From Heterotrichella gracilis (taxonomy: Eukaryota; Sar; Xanthophyceae; Tribonematales; Xanthonemataceae), in contig JAULBX010009880.1 in assembly GCA_032358255.1 (NCBI GenBank), forward strand, positions 44,655 to 108,654: a stretch of 64,000 nucleotides of DNA, in the 5' to 3' direction. A program made the position numbers and the translations under genes. Positions 49,270-60,013 of this stretch are shown here, one piece after another (position 1 is the first letter of the stretch; every line of letters begins with the position of its first letter). The notes under the pieces were generated by a model, which made no database searches, was not told the DNA's origin, and saw only the letters and a program-made list of their open reading frames with translations.

Positions 49270-50204
49270 GAATAGTGAGATATAAGTCGCAGGCAATTTT
49301 GTTTGTCTTCTTCCAGGGCGTTTTTAAGCTCAGTCAAGTTAGCAAACTTTTTTTCTTCCCGCAACCATTTTAAAAAATTTAACTGTATGGTCTGTCCATA
49401 AATATCTTCCTTAAAATCAAAAATATGTACTTCAATTTTTCTTAAAAAGTCGATATCTGTGGTAGGATTGGTGCCAATATTCAGCATTCCAAAATGTTTT
49501 TGCTTTTGAATAATGACTTCCACAAAATACACACCGCTTTTAGGAACAATTTTTTCTTCAGCTTCGGGTTGAATGTTTGCAGTTGGATATCCTAAAGTTC
49601 TACCCAATTGTTTTCCTTTTACAACCAAGCCGTTTAGAAAAAAAGCATGACCTAAAAAATCGGCCGCTAATTCCACATGTCCTTCTTCCAATGCTTTTCT
49701 GGTCTTGCTGCTACTTATAGCCATGTGATCAATGTCTTTGGCACTGATCTCTTCCACCGTAAAATTAAATTCAGGTGCAAACTGTTTTAAGGTATATATA
49801 TCGCCGCTTCTGTCCTTCCCAAATTTATGATCGTAACCAATCACCAGATGTTTCACCTTTAAGCTACGCACTAATATTTCCTGGATGTAAAAGTGCGTAT
49901 CCATTTCTGAAAATTGTTTCGTGAAAGGATACACTACGGCTACGTCAATTCCATATTTATCAAACAGACTAAGCTTTTCATCAATCAAGGTGAGTAATTT
50001 TAAGTCCTTTTGTTCAGGAAATAAGACCTTACGGGGATGAGGTTCAAAGGTTAAAACGACTGTTTTTAAACCCGTTTGTTGTTTGAGTTCTTTTAAGCGT
50101 TCAAAGATCTTCTGATGCCCGAGGTGTACCCCGTCAAAGGTGCCAATGGTAACAATGGTAGGGGATTCTATTCTGAAATCTTTGGTGTTTTGAATGATTA
50201 GCAC
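49266..50204 (-). CDS. ribF: Bifunctional riboflavin kinase / FAD synthetase
   Basis: 312 residues. The N-terminal FAD synthetase domain has TIGTFDGVHLGHQKIFERL (about 19-37), the nucleotidyltransferase block, and IGYDHKFGKDRSGD (about 121-134). The C-terminal riboflavin-kinase domain has GRTLGYPTANI (about 204-214) and GVYFVEV. The enzyme phosphorylates riboflavin to FMN and adenylates it to FAD. Length matches the family. The following LRR gene overlaps its stop codon. Confidence 0.95.
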   Translation of the reverse strand: MLIIQNTKDFRIESPTIVTIGTFDGVHLGHQKIFERLKELKQQTGLKTVVLTFEPHPRKVLFPEQKDLKLLTLIDEKLSLFDKYGIDVAVVYPFTKQFSEMDTHFYIQEILVRSLKVKHLVIGYDHKFGKDRSGDIYTLKQFAPEFNFTVEEISAKDIDHMAISSSKTRKALEEGHVELAADFLGHAFFLNGLVVKGKQLGRTLGYPTANIQPEAEEKIVPKSGVYFVEVIIQKQKHFGMLNIGTNPTTDIDFLRKIEVHIFDFKEDIYGQTIQLNFLKWLREEKKFANLTELKNALEEDKQNCLRLISHYS

Positions 50205-50307
50205 GGGGCAAAAATAAGCTTAATTTGATACACAGTGTGTTTCATGAAATTATAAAATAGGCTAAAGCGTATTTTAAGCGTCAAACTTGTTAAAAACCTC
50301 TTAATAA

Positions 50308-51891
<1,584 letters not shown>

Positions 51892-51999
51892 TCAGTTAGT
51901 CAATAGTTAATAGTTTATAGATCTGTACGCCTAGTATCAGCTATAGACCATCAACTATCAACTATCGACCATCGACTATTAACTATAAACTTTTAAAAT
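51892..51999. repeat. Degenerate ACTAT/CGACCAT simple repeat in the atpD-atpC spacer
   Basis: The 108-base spacer is almost entirely imperfect ACTATCAACTATCGACCATC-type units with partial inverted matches (AGTTAATAGTT against AACTATTAACT). It can fold, so it may modulate the ratio of beta to epsilon subunit; no promoter box seen. Confidence 0.6.
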
Positions 52000-52236
52000 A
52001 TGAAACTAGAAATCATCACACCCGATAAAAAATTATTTGAAGGCGAGGTTAAATCCGCTGTATTTCCAGGAAATGAAGGGAGTTTCGGGATCCTCGATAA
52101 TCACGCACCAATGATCGCGACCTTAAAAGCAGGAAAGGTGGAGATCACCAATGACAATAATTCAAAACAAGAATTTGCCGTTAAAGGTGGGGTAGTGGAA
52201 GTGCTGAAAAATAAAGTGATCGTATTGGCTGAATAA
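52000..52236 (+). CDS. atpC: F1-ATP synthase epsilon subunit (short form)
   Basis: 78 residues comprising only the N-terminal beta-sandwich domain: KLEIITPDKKLFEGEVKSAV and FGILDNHAPMIATLKAGKV are typical. The C-terminal helical hairpin of longer epsilon subunits is absent, as is usual in Bacteroidota. It connects the rotor to the F1 head. It follows atpD and is followed by a strong terminator. Confidence 0.95.
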   Translation: MKLEIITPDKKLFEGEVKSAVFPGNEGSFGILDNHAPMIATLKAGKVEITNDNNSKQEFAVKGGVVEVLKNKVIVLAE

Positions 52237-52268
52237 TCGACGAAAGACGACTATTTTCGACTAAAATG

Positions 52269-52302
52269 AAAGCCTGATCTTAAAAGATCAGGCTTTTTTA
52301 AT
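52269..52302 (+). terminator. Terminator of the atpD-atpC operon
   Basis: AAAGCCTGATCTT / AAGATCAGGCTTT with a 2-base loop and a T6 run, 33 bases past the atpC stop. Confidence 0.9.
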
Positions 52303-52671
52303 TTTATCACAATTATTAGACGAAAATGATTTTCGTCAGGATTAATCCAAAGAAAGAGAACATCAAGCCTGTTTATTCATCGACCACTTTCTTAAAAATT
52401 AAAAATAGAAACCATTCGATGGAATCTGCTTATTGTAAATGCTAAGCCCAAAAAATTCCCCTCCAATGTTGTTTTTAAGGCGATAAACGGTTTTGTTCTT
52501 TTTACTTATTATCACAAAATGTGTGAAAATTTAGCTGAATCAGGTGATTTGAATGATGAATAAATCTTTTGGTCTTATCAAGGGCTTCTATGAGCTTCTA
52601 AACGGGCTAAAAAGTGGCAGTAGGTGTTTTTTGAGTGTTGTAATTTTACAGAGCACAATAAAACCTCGTAC
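52303..52671. other. Gene-free gap before a T9SS gene
   Basis: About 370 bases, AT-rich; no repeat or ORF of note. TAATTTTA at 52640-52647 resembles a -7 box and lies 25 bases before the next start at 52672. Confidence 0.5.
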
Positions 52672-54483
52672 ATGAAAAAAGCTCTACTCACCTCCGGTTT
52701 AATTTTTTGGTTCTGCCTGGCATTAAATTCTCAGTCACAGTCACCGCCATTTATGACCAATATCTTTTATGCAGACTACATTGTCACACAAGACTCTGCC
52801 TATCGTTTTAGTTGCGGTATATCTACTAAAATAAAGGAGGGTTATGTATCTTTTGGATATAACAATAAGATAAGTAATTCTCTCAACAGTTTTTTCTGTA
52901 ACAAAAATTTTGCCATTACCGGTTATGGAAATTCTTTTTTATGGAAAGGTTATGAAATGTTTGATGCAACTGATTGTGCGGGTGCCTTAGTTAAGGTGCC
53001 AGATTGTGATGGTATAACAGCAGTTGAGGTTAACGGTCCAAATGCGCAACGTTATGTTATTGCAGGTACTTACAGTAAGGCGGTTTTTCTGACCACAATT
53101 GACAGTATAGGGAATGTTATTGCTGCTGTTTCTTATCCTTTTCCACACCTTGTGTCACCGAGTTTTCCTCCTCCTCCTAAACCTATTATCATTGCTTCCG
53201 ATAGTCCAAATGAATATTATATCTGCGGTACATTTGAATCGTTTATGTATATTTTAAATGTAGACATTAATGGAAATATTATCTGGTCAAAATATTACAA
53301 TTGTGAAGGCAGCCTTTCACCAAAAGATTTGATCATGAATCCTTATCAGGTTCACCAATTGGTTATTGCAGGCGGTGCCACTGATGGCAACAAAGATAAA
53401 AACGCGTTTTTAATGAGAGTAGATGGAACCAACGGTAGTGTAATGAGTAACAAATTGTTTGGAGCTAATAATAACAATGAAGAATTCAGGTCCATCATAC
53501 CCGGGGCATTTATCAATTCGAACAATTCACAAGGATTTGTTTTAGCCGGTTATTCTGATAATTCCAATTCTAATATAGTTCAAGGAAATGCCTGGGTGTT
53601 AAAATTAGATATGGCAGACAATGTGATTTGGAGTAAATTGTTAAGTCCAACTTTGGGAACAAATACCGGTTGTGTGGATATTATTCAACGCTTAAATACG
53701 TTTAATAATTATGAATATTATGCGGCCATCGCTGCGTCTACGGGAATGCAAGTAGCAAAATTAGACGACACAGGAGCTCCATTTCAACATTTTGTTCCAA
53801 ACGGTCCAAACAATGAATTTAACTATACACGCGTTGGTTCTACCTGTGTGCCGGTAAATATTGATTATGTGAATTCGTCCAACTCATTAAACTCAACCGG
53901 AATTCAAGTTTACGGAACATTATTTTCTTATAATGGGGTGGCATGGATGAACGGCAGTTACGTTGTTGGCGCGTATTTTAACGGTGAAACAAATTGTGCC
54001 GGCAATAATCAAAAAATTGCCAGTTTTCAGGAGGGTCCACTTTTTCTAAAATTAGAATCTGTTGGAATGTTTGGTTCCTTTAGCACATGCGCTAACTTTT
54101 CAGTGTCTGCCTCTTATGGTGGTATTATTCACGCTTACCAATGCGGTAATTTAATTCCAAGTGGCAGCAATCAACGCACTGCGTCAAATGGAGAACCTCT
54201 TGTACTTCTTGAAAAGGAAGAGAAATTGGTGACCGTATTTCCAAACCCTGTTTTGAATAAAACAACTGTTACTTATGCTTCTAAGGAAAAAAGTCAAGTG
54301 TTAATTAGATTGATGGATGTAACAGGCCGCGAAATCACACGCATACAGCCGGAAGCCAAATTAGAAGGCACTTATACAGAAGAACTAGATTTTACCGGTT
54401 TTGATATTTCAAGTGGTGTTTACTTTTTAACGATTAGTGTTGACGGACATGTGACCAAAGAAAAAGTAGTATATACAAAATAG
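52672..54483 (+). CDS. T9SS cargo protein of unknown function
   Basis: 603 residues from ATG 52672 (MKKALLTSGLIFWFCLALNS signal peptide). The body has repeated segments (YVIAGTYSKAVFLTTIDSIG, YYICGTFESFMYILNVDING, LVIAGGATDGNKDKNAFLMR) suggesting a beta-propeller. The C-terminal sorting domain (about 528-603) holds VFPNPVLNKT, DVTGREIT and GVYFLTISVDG. It is probably surface-exposed or secreted. Start chosen because the upstream in-frame ATG would remove the signal peptide. Confidence 0.8.
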   Translation: MKKALLTSGLIFWFCLALNSQSQSPPFMTNIFYADYIVTQDSAYRFSCGISTKIKEGYVSFGYNNKISNSLNSFFCNKNFAITGYGNSFLWKGYEMFDATDCAGALVKVPDCDGITAVEVNGPNAQRYVIAGTYSKAVFLTTIDSIGNVIAAVSYPFPHLVSPSFPPPPKPIIIASDSPNEYYICGTFESFMYILNVDINGNIIWSKYYNCEGSLSPKDLIMNPYQVHQLVIAGGATDGNKDKNAFLMRVDGTNGSVMSNKLFGANNNNEEFRSIIPGAFINSNNSQGFVLAGYSDNSNSNIVQGNAWVLKLDMADNVIWSKLLSPTLGTNTGCVDIIQRLNTFNNYEYYAAIAASTGMQVAKLDDTGAPFQHFVPNGPNNEFNYTRVGSTCVPVNIDYVNSSNSLNSTGIQVYGTLFSYNGVAWMNGSYVVGAYFNGETNCAGNNQKIASFQEGPLFLKLESVGMFGSFSTCANFSVSASYGGIIHAYQCGNLIPSGSNQRTASNGEPLVLLEKEEKLVTVFPNPVLNKTTVTYASKEKSQVLIRLMDVTGREITRIQPEAKLEGTYTEELDFTGFDISSGVYFLTISVDGHVTKEKVVYTK

Positions 54484-54502
54484 AATTTTGATGTGTGTAA
54501 AG

Positions 54503-54532
54503 AAAGGCCATCCTATAAGGGTGGCTTTTTTT
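54503..54532 (+). terminator. Terminator after the T9SS gene
   Basis: AAAGGCCATCC pairs with GGGTGGCTTTT through an 11-bp stem with one G-T pair or more, loop TATAA, then T7. Confidence 0.85.
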
Positions 54533-54665
54533 GTTAATACAATTCCATCCATTGAATCTAAATCGATTTTTTTCAGAAAAAACAGGAGGACTAAATTAAT
54601 TTTTTAAAAGAGCTTCATTTTCAGTTTTTATTTCACCGGCATTAAGTACATTTATAAAAAAAATT

Positions 54666-55721
54666 GTGACCGATAAAAAGAAAATTTCTACCAGCATTTT
54701 TAAACTAGGAATACTGAATGCAATAATTTGCACACTGTGTTTAGTCCTGATCAATTATTTTGGCCATTTTAAAGCAGATCCTGCGTTTTCGCTACTGGTT
54801 GTTTTCGCTTCCTTTGTGACCGGTTTTTTGATCTTGTATTATTTCTATTATGTGAGTGTTACCAGGCATATCGATCTGCTTTCTGATAAAATAAAAAGAC
54901 GATTTCTCAACAATGAAATTCCTCAAAAATACAACCAACTGGAAGAGCAAGATGGTTTGGAATTACTGGAGGAACGAGTGGATTTTTTAGTGGAGACGCG
55001 CGAAAAAGAAGTTGTGCATTTTGAAAACCTCGATTCGTATCGAAAAGAATATTTGGGCAATGTGTCCCATGAATTAAAAACTCCGGTATTTAATATTCAA
55101 GGTTATATTGATACCCTTATTCATGGTGGTTTAGAAGATGAAAGCATTAATATGGATTATTTAAAAAAGGCTGAACGAAGCATTGATCGACTTATTCACA
55201 TTATTGATGACCTTGAAACGATCACACAATTAGAAAGTGGCGGTTTGGATCTGGATCTAGACTCTTTTGATATTGCCCATTTATGTAAAGATATTTATGC
55301 CTCTTTGGAATTAAATGCTGCAAAAAAGAACATCAAACTGGAGTTGGCACGGAAATACGATAAACCGATATTTGTTTTAGCAGATAAATTCAGGATCAGA
55401 CAAGTGCTGGTGAATTTGATTACCAATAGTATTAAATATGGCAATGAGAATGGAACTACCATGATCGAACTGAATAATTTGAACGATGATGTGGTGATTG
55501 AGATCAGTGATAACGGAGGTGGAATTGACGAAAAACACTTACCTCGGATCTTTGAGCGTTTTTACCGCATTGATAAGGGTAGGAGTAGAGAACAGGGTGG
55601 TACCGGCCTTGGTCTGGCTATTGTAAAACACATCATTGAAGCCCATAATAAGTCCATTAAAGTGGAAAGCACACCGGGCAAAGGCACAAAATTTACCTTT
55701 TCCTTAGCCGCTTCTGAATAG
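54666..55721 (+). CDS. PhoR-like sensor histidine kinase
   Basis: 351 residues with a GTG start at 54666. Two membrane helices (about 14-32 and 41-62) have only a short periplasmic loop between them. The HisKA phospho-acceptor is His 135 in GNVSHELKTP. The HATPase domain contains VLVNLITNSIKYG (N box), ISDNGGGIDEKHLPRIFERFYR and GTGLGLAIVKHI. It is an orthodox kinase of the PhoR class. No response-regulator gene is adjacent, so its partner is elsewhere. Signal unknown. Confidence 0.9.
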   Translation: MTDKKKISTSIFKLGILNAIICTLCLVLINYFGHFKADPAFSLLVVFASFVTGFLILYYFYYVSVTRHIDLLSDKIKRRFLNNEIPQKYNQLEEQDGLELLEERVDFLVETREKEVVHFENLDSYRKEYLGNVSHELKTPVFNIQGYIDTLIHGGLEDESINMDYLKKAERSIDRLIHIIDDLETITQLESGGLDLDLDSFDIAHLCKDIYASLELNAAKKNIKLELARKYDKPIFVLADKFRIRQVLVNLITNSIKYGNENGTTMIELNNLNDDVVIEISDNGGGIDEKHLPRIFERFYRIDKGRSREQGGTGLGLAIVKHIIEAHNKSIKVESTPGKGTKFTFSLAASE

Positions 55722-55939
55722 GTCATTTGATTAACAACAAGACTTATGTGACAAGGGTTTGGAAGACTTTTTAGCATTAGATTCTTATTGTTTGGACTTC
55801 AAAAAGCCTGTTTTTTGTAAATGAAGATCAACAAGAAAAACGGCCTACTTTTGAAAAAAATCTTAAAAAAGAGCAATTTTTAGAAACTTTTAATTGCTAA
55901 ACTTGCCTATTTTTAGTAAAATTGCAAAAACTTTACGTA

Positions 55940-56287
55940 ATGGCAGAAATTCACATAACTGATATAGAATTTATTGAGATCAATTCACAAAGCGGACTCG
56001 ATTTTAAATATAAACCCGAGGTTCCAAAATTAAAATTGGTTGGCACTATTTTGATGTCTGAAAGTGAAGATGAGGAAAACGGCGTATTGTTTTTAACTCA
56101 AAAACAACTAAATCAGGTGTTGGTGGGTAAAGATATTGATCTAAAACTTCAAGAAGATCGTTGGTTATTAGGTAAACCTTTAACCAAAGATCAGATAAAA
56201 AAGGTAGGTTTGGTAGATGTGGAAGCACAATACATGGGTACTGCCGGAGATCTTAAATGTTTTGAAGCCGTAAAAGTTTCAGAATAA
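55940..56287 (+). CDS. Protein of unknown function (115 aa)
   Basis: 115 residues from ATG 55940 (MAEIHITDIEFIEINSQSG). Mixed alpha/beta; repeated acidic segments (LMSESEDEENGVLFLTQKQL) and a C-terminal LVDVEAQYMGTAGDLKCFEAV. No signal, membrane helix or recognised domain. Located singly between the kinase and a convergent membrane protein gene. Confidence 0.6.
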   Translation: MAEIHITDIEFIEINSQSGLDFKYKPEVPKLKLVGTILMSESEDEENGVLFLTQKQLNQVLVGKDIDLKLQEDRWLLGKPLTKDQIKKVGLVDVEAQYMGTAGDLKCFEAVKVSE

Positions 56288-56324
56288 ACAACCCTTTTCA
56301 TTTTTCTTCTTTTAATCTCTTGTC

Positions 56325-57023
56325 TTACCAGTAAGCTGGTCCGTATGTTTTTGTGAGTTCAGATTCAGGAAACAGATCGTAATACAGCTGATCTAACAGA
56401 AATACCAGCTTAAAGGCATAGGAAGGAGAATTGAGCGGTATATTGGTTCGTTTACTGTTTTGTGGAGAAAATCGGTAACACACATCAACTCCACCGCCAA
56501 GCCACTTGGTTAGTTTATACTGAACAGTTATACCGGGCTCATACAAAAACACAAAATACTTAGGTTCAGGGTTGCCAAAGGTATAACCACTGTTAGCGTT
56601 AAACCACGATGCACCGGTGCCAATTTGTATTGGCACGCTCAATTGCCAGTGTTTTGTTTTATGAAATACAAAATCGGCATAAAAGCAGAAATACATCAAT
56701 TTGTAATACTTAGTTGTTTTTTCATTGGATTCGTTCACAAAATCACGCGTTACCGGATCAATTCCCATCCAGTTGATACCTCTGCTATAGTCCGTCTTAA
56801 GCCAATCAATGCCTCCACCAATTCGAAGCTTACGCTGAAAAACCACCCCTAATCTTAGTCCTGATACCTTTGTCAGTTGATGATCAATAAGACTTAATTT
56901 GGTTGAAAGACGGGCATCGATGCTGTAATTATTGTGAAGAAAAAAGATCAACGAATCAATCATCTGAGATTTGCAGGCAACACTGCCTAACAAGAAAATT
57001 CCTATGATTAAAAATCGTTTCAA
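56325..57023 (-). CDS. Outer-membrane-like beta-barrel protein
   Basis: 232 residues. A signal sequence (about 1-19) precedes a beta-rich mature protein with alternating aromatic strands and turns (LRLGVVFQRKLRIGGGIDWL, KYYKLMYFCFYADFVFHKTK, WLGGGVDVCYRF) and a final hydrophobic segment, a pattern usual for small outer-membrane barrels. No specific family recognised. Divergent from recG. Confidence 0.6.
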   Translation of the reverse strand: MKRFLIIGIFLLGSVACKSQMIDSLIFFLHNNYSIDARLSTKLSLIDHQLTKVSGLRLGVVFQRKLRIGGGIDWLKTDYSRGINWMGIDPVTRDFVNESNEKTTKYYKLMYFCFYADFVFHKTKHWQLSVPIQIGTGASWFNANSGYTFGNPEPKYFVFLYEPGITVQYKLTKWLGGGVDVCYRFSPQNSKRTNIPLNSPSYAFKLVFLLDQLYYDLFPESELTKTYGPAYW

Positions 57024-57073
57024 CTCTATAAATTTACATTTATAAACAATCTTATCTTTTTTTATTCAATCAA

Positions 57074-57103
57074 TTGTTTCAACAGTCATTTGTTGTAATT
57101 TTA
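57074..57103 (+). promoter_or_regulatory. Promoter upstream of recG
   Basis: TTG (57074-57076), 19-base spacer, TAATTTTA (57096-57103): matches TTG-N19-TAnnTTTG except the last base. It supports the recG start at 57110. Confidence 0.55.
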
Positions 57104-57109
57104 AGCACC

Positions 57110-59206
57110 ATGTTGGATAGGCCCATCGAATACTTAAAGGGAATTGGCCCTCAGCGCGCTGAGGTACTAAAAAAAGAACTCGGTATTTTTACCTATCGGG
57201 ATCTTCTTTTCTTTTATCCCTTTCGTTATGTGGATCGCACGCGTTTTTACACCATAAGAGAAATAAGTGAAGACATGCCCTATGTTCAATTGAGGGGCGT
57301 GATTGAAAGCTTGGAAGTTATTGGTCAAAAACATACCAAGCGCCTGGTGGTGTTGTTTAGAGATTCTACAGGCATCGTTGAATTGGTTTGGTTCAAAGGC
57401 TATCACTGGATCGCACAAGGTTTAAGTCTAGGAAAAGAATACATTGTGTTTGGTAAACCAACAGAATTCAAAGGACGTTTTAACATTGCGCATCCTGAGA
57501 TGGAAGCGGTAACGGAAGAATTACTAAAACAACAATCTGCCTTTCAGTCGGTTTATAATTCAAGCGAAAAATTAAAATACAGAGGACTCGACAGTGAAGG
57601 AATTCGTCGATCGATGCGGCATTTGATCTCACAGCTATTGCCTGAACATATTGAAGAGACCTTGGGTGACGAATTAATACAGGATCATCAATTGATCAGT
57701 CGGTTTAAAGCCTTTCAATACATCCATTTTCCGGAAAATGCGGAACAGCTTCGTCAAGCTGAGTTCAGACTAAAATTTGATGAGTTGTTTGTGATTCAAT
57801 TGCGATTGCTGCGATTAAATAAAGTGAGAGCCAATACCGTAAAAGGATTTGTTTTTTCGAAGGTAGGAGTACAATTTAATACCTTTTTTTCTCATCACCT
57901 GCCTTTCGACTTAACCAATGCTCAAAAGCGGGTATTAAAAGAAATTAGATTTGATATGGGTAGTGGACGACAAATGAATCGTTTACTTCAAGGAGATGTA
58001 GGAAGCGGTAAAACCCTGGTGGCATTGATGAGTATGTTGTTGGCCATAGACAATGATTTTCAAACCTGTTTAATGGCGCCAACAGAGATCTTAGCACAAC
58101 AACATTTTGCCACGTTTAAATCCTTGTTGCAGGAGATGGATCTGCCAATGGCCTTGTTAACGGGATCAACGAAAACCAAAGAAAGACGCAAAATACATGA
58201 ACAACTTTTAAATGGAGAATTAAAAATACTTATCGGTACGCACGCTTTAATTGAAGACATCGTACAGTTTAAAAATCTTGGTTTAGTGGTGATTGATGAA
58301 CAGCACCGCTTTGGCGTGGCACAGCGGGCAAAATTGCGCGATAAAAACCAAATGCCGCCGCACATGCTGATCATGACCGCCACACCCATTCCCCGTACCT
58401 TAGCTATGACCTTTTATGGTGATCTTGATACCAGCATCATTGATGAAATGCCACCCGGAAGAAAAGCAATAAAAACGCTTCACTATATGGAAAGCCAACG
58501 CTTGCGGGTAAATGGATTTATAAAGGAACAAATAGCCTTGGGCAGGCAAATTTACATTGTATTTCCCTTGATCAAGGAAAGTGAAAAACTGGACTATCAG
58601 AATTTACAGCAAGGTTATGATCATTTAATAATTGAATTTCCTCCGCCAAAATACCAGATCAGTATTGTTCATGGAAAATTAAGCAATGCTCAAAAGGAAT
58701 TTGAAATGCAACGATTCATTAAACACGAAACTCAGATCATGGTGGCCACAACGGTTATTGAGGTTGGAGTTAATATTCCGAATGCCAGTGTGATGGTGAT
58801 TGAAAGTGCTGAGCGTTTTGGTTTATCACAATTGCATCAATTGCGGGGAAGAGTGGGTCGTGGGGCAGAACAAAGTTATTGTCTTTTGATGACAGGCTAC
58901 AAGCTTGGTGCTGAAACTAAGTTACGTATGGAAACAATGGTAAGAACCAATGATGGATTTGAAATTAGCGAAGTGGATCTGAAATTAAGAGGTCCGGGTG
59001 ATATAGAAGGCACGCAGCAAAGCGGTGTGATGGATCTAAAATTAGCTAATTTGGCAAAAGATGGACAGCTCGTTCAATTAGCCAGACAAGCCGCACAAAC
59101 CATTTTAGATGAGGATGTGAATTTAGAAATGCCAAAGAATAAAGTGTATTTAGAATTATTGGAAAGACAAGACCGAAGCAGACAGAATTGGAGTAAGATT
59201 GGGTGA
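57110..59206 (+). CDS. recG: ATP-dependent DNA helicase RecG
   Basis: 698 residues from ATG 57110 (MLDRPIEYLKGIGPQRAEVL; the longer upstream frame overlaps the promoter). An N-terminal wedge/OB domain (about 55-150) leads into helicase domains with LLQGDVGSGKTLVA (Walker A), VVIDEQHRFGV (DEQH box, the family's DExH), TATPIPRT and QLRGRVGRGAEQSY. RecG remodels stalled replication forks and branched DNA. Length and motifs are typical. Confidence 0.97.
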   Translation: MLDRPIEYLKGIGPQRAEVLKKELGIFTYRDLLFFYPFRYVDRTRFYTIREISEDMPYVQLRGVIESLEVIGQKHTKRLVVLFRDSTGIVELVWFKGYHWIAQGLSLGKEYIVFGKPTEFKGRFNIAHPEMEAVTEELLKQQSAFQSVYNSSEKLKYRGLDSEGIRRSMRHLISQLLPEHIEETLGDELIQDHQLISRFKAFQYIHFPENAEQLRQAEFRLKFDELFVIQLRLLRLNKVRANTVKGFVFSKVGVQFNTFFSHHLPFDLTNAQKRVLKEIRFDMGSGRQMNRLLQGDVGSGKTLVALMSMLLAIDNDFQTCLMAPTEILAQQHFATFKSLLQEMDLPMALLTGSTKTKERRKIHEQLLNGELKILIGTHALIEDIVQFKNLGLVVIDEQHRFGVAQRAKLRDKNQMPPHMLIMTATPIPRTLAMTFYGDLDTSIIDEMPPGRKAIKTLHYMESQRLRVNGFIKEQIALGRQIYIVFPLIKESEKLDYQNLQQGYDHLIIEFPPPKYQISIVHGKLSNAQKEFEMQRFIKHETQIMVATTVIEVGVNIPNASVMVIESAERFGLSQLHQLRGRVGRGAEQSYCLLMTGYKLGAETKLRMETMVRTNDGFEISEVDLKLRGPGDIEGTQQSGVMDLKLANLAKDGQLVQLARQAAQTILDEDVNLEMPKNKVYLELLERQDRSRQNWSKIG

Positions 59207-59494
59207 AGTTAGAACCACTAAGGCACTAAGAGCACTTAGGGACACTTAGGAAAAATAAGAAGAAGTTGAAGCAAGAACCACCCTTCGACTTCACTTCGAC
59301 TGCGCTCAGTGTGACACGCTAAGGGCAAGAGAAACAAGAATTGAGCAACAAGAACCATGAACCAAGAACCAAGAATCGAGAAACAAGAAACACCCTGTGC
59401 CCTCAAAACCTTAGATCCTCCCGAGGCGATCCCGATGGCTATCAGGACGGGACAAGGCCTGTAATGAAAAATAAAGCAAACAAAAAAACCGACT
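59207..59494. repeat. Intergenic degenerate repeats
   Basis: ACTAAGGCACTAAG-type units, then a TTCGACTTCACTTCGACTGC block and ACAAGAA units, and a CCCGATGGCTATCAGGACGGG inverted repeat. The kind and content match 48340-48650. No gene seen. Confidence 0.65.
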
Positions 59495-59827
59495 ATGCCA
59501 TATCTTAAACCACTTCCGAAAACTAATTTTTACGCGGTGATTTTTTCATCCACCAAATCCGACACCCTTGATGGATATGCCGAAATGGATGAGATTACCA
59601 TGACCTTAGCTTCTCAACAAGAGGGGTATTTGGGTTATGAAAGTTTAGCTCAAGGCAATAAATCCATTTTTATTAGTTATTGGGAGAGTAAAAAAGCGAT
59701 TGAAAACTGGCGGGTCAATGCCACCCATCAATTGGCAAAGTCTGGCGCACAAAAATGGTACAAACGCTATCTTTCCCAAATTTGTTTGGTGGAAAATAGC
59801 CATGAATTTGAGCAAAAACCGGAATAG
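59495..59827 (+). CDS. Antibiotic-biosynthesis-monooxygenase-fold protein
   Basis: 110 residues in the ABM (dimeric ferredoxin-like) fold: FYAVIFSSTKSDTLDGYAEM, ASQQEGYLGYESLA and SIFISYWESKKAIENWR are the usual blocks. Members may be heme-handling or oxidising enzymes, and many have no known substrate. Single gene with no operon partners. Confidence 0.75.
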   Translation: MPYLKPLPKTNFYAVIFSSTKSDTLDGYAEMDEITMTLASQQEGYLGYESLAQGNKSIFISYWESKKAIENWRVNATHQLAKSGAQKWYKRYLSQICLVENSHEFEQKPE

Positions 59828-60013
59828 TTTGGCTCCTATTTTATCCTAACACTAAGATTAACAATTAGTTAAATTTTTGCATTCTTGCTCTGTGAATTGA
59901 CATTCTGTCGACGAAAACGAATTTTTTATCGACAAAACCAAAAAAAAGGCCAAATCCTGTTGCAAGAGAATTTTTTTTAAATACCTTTAGGTGTTAAAAA
60001 TATACAAAAATTT

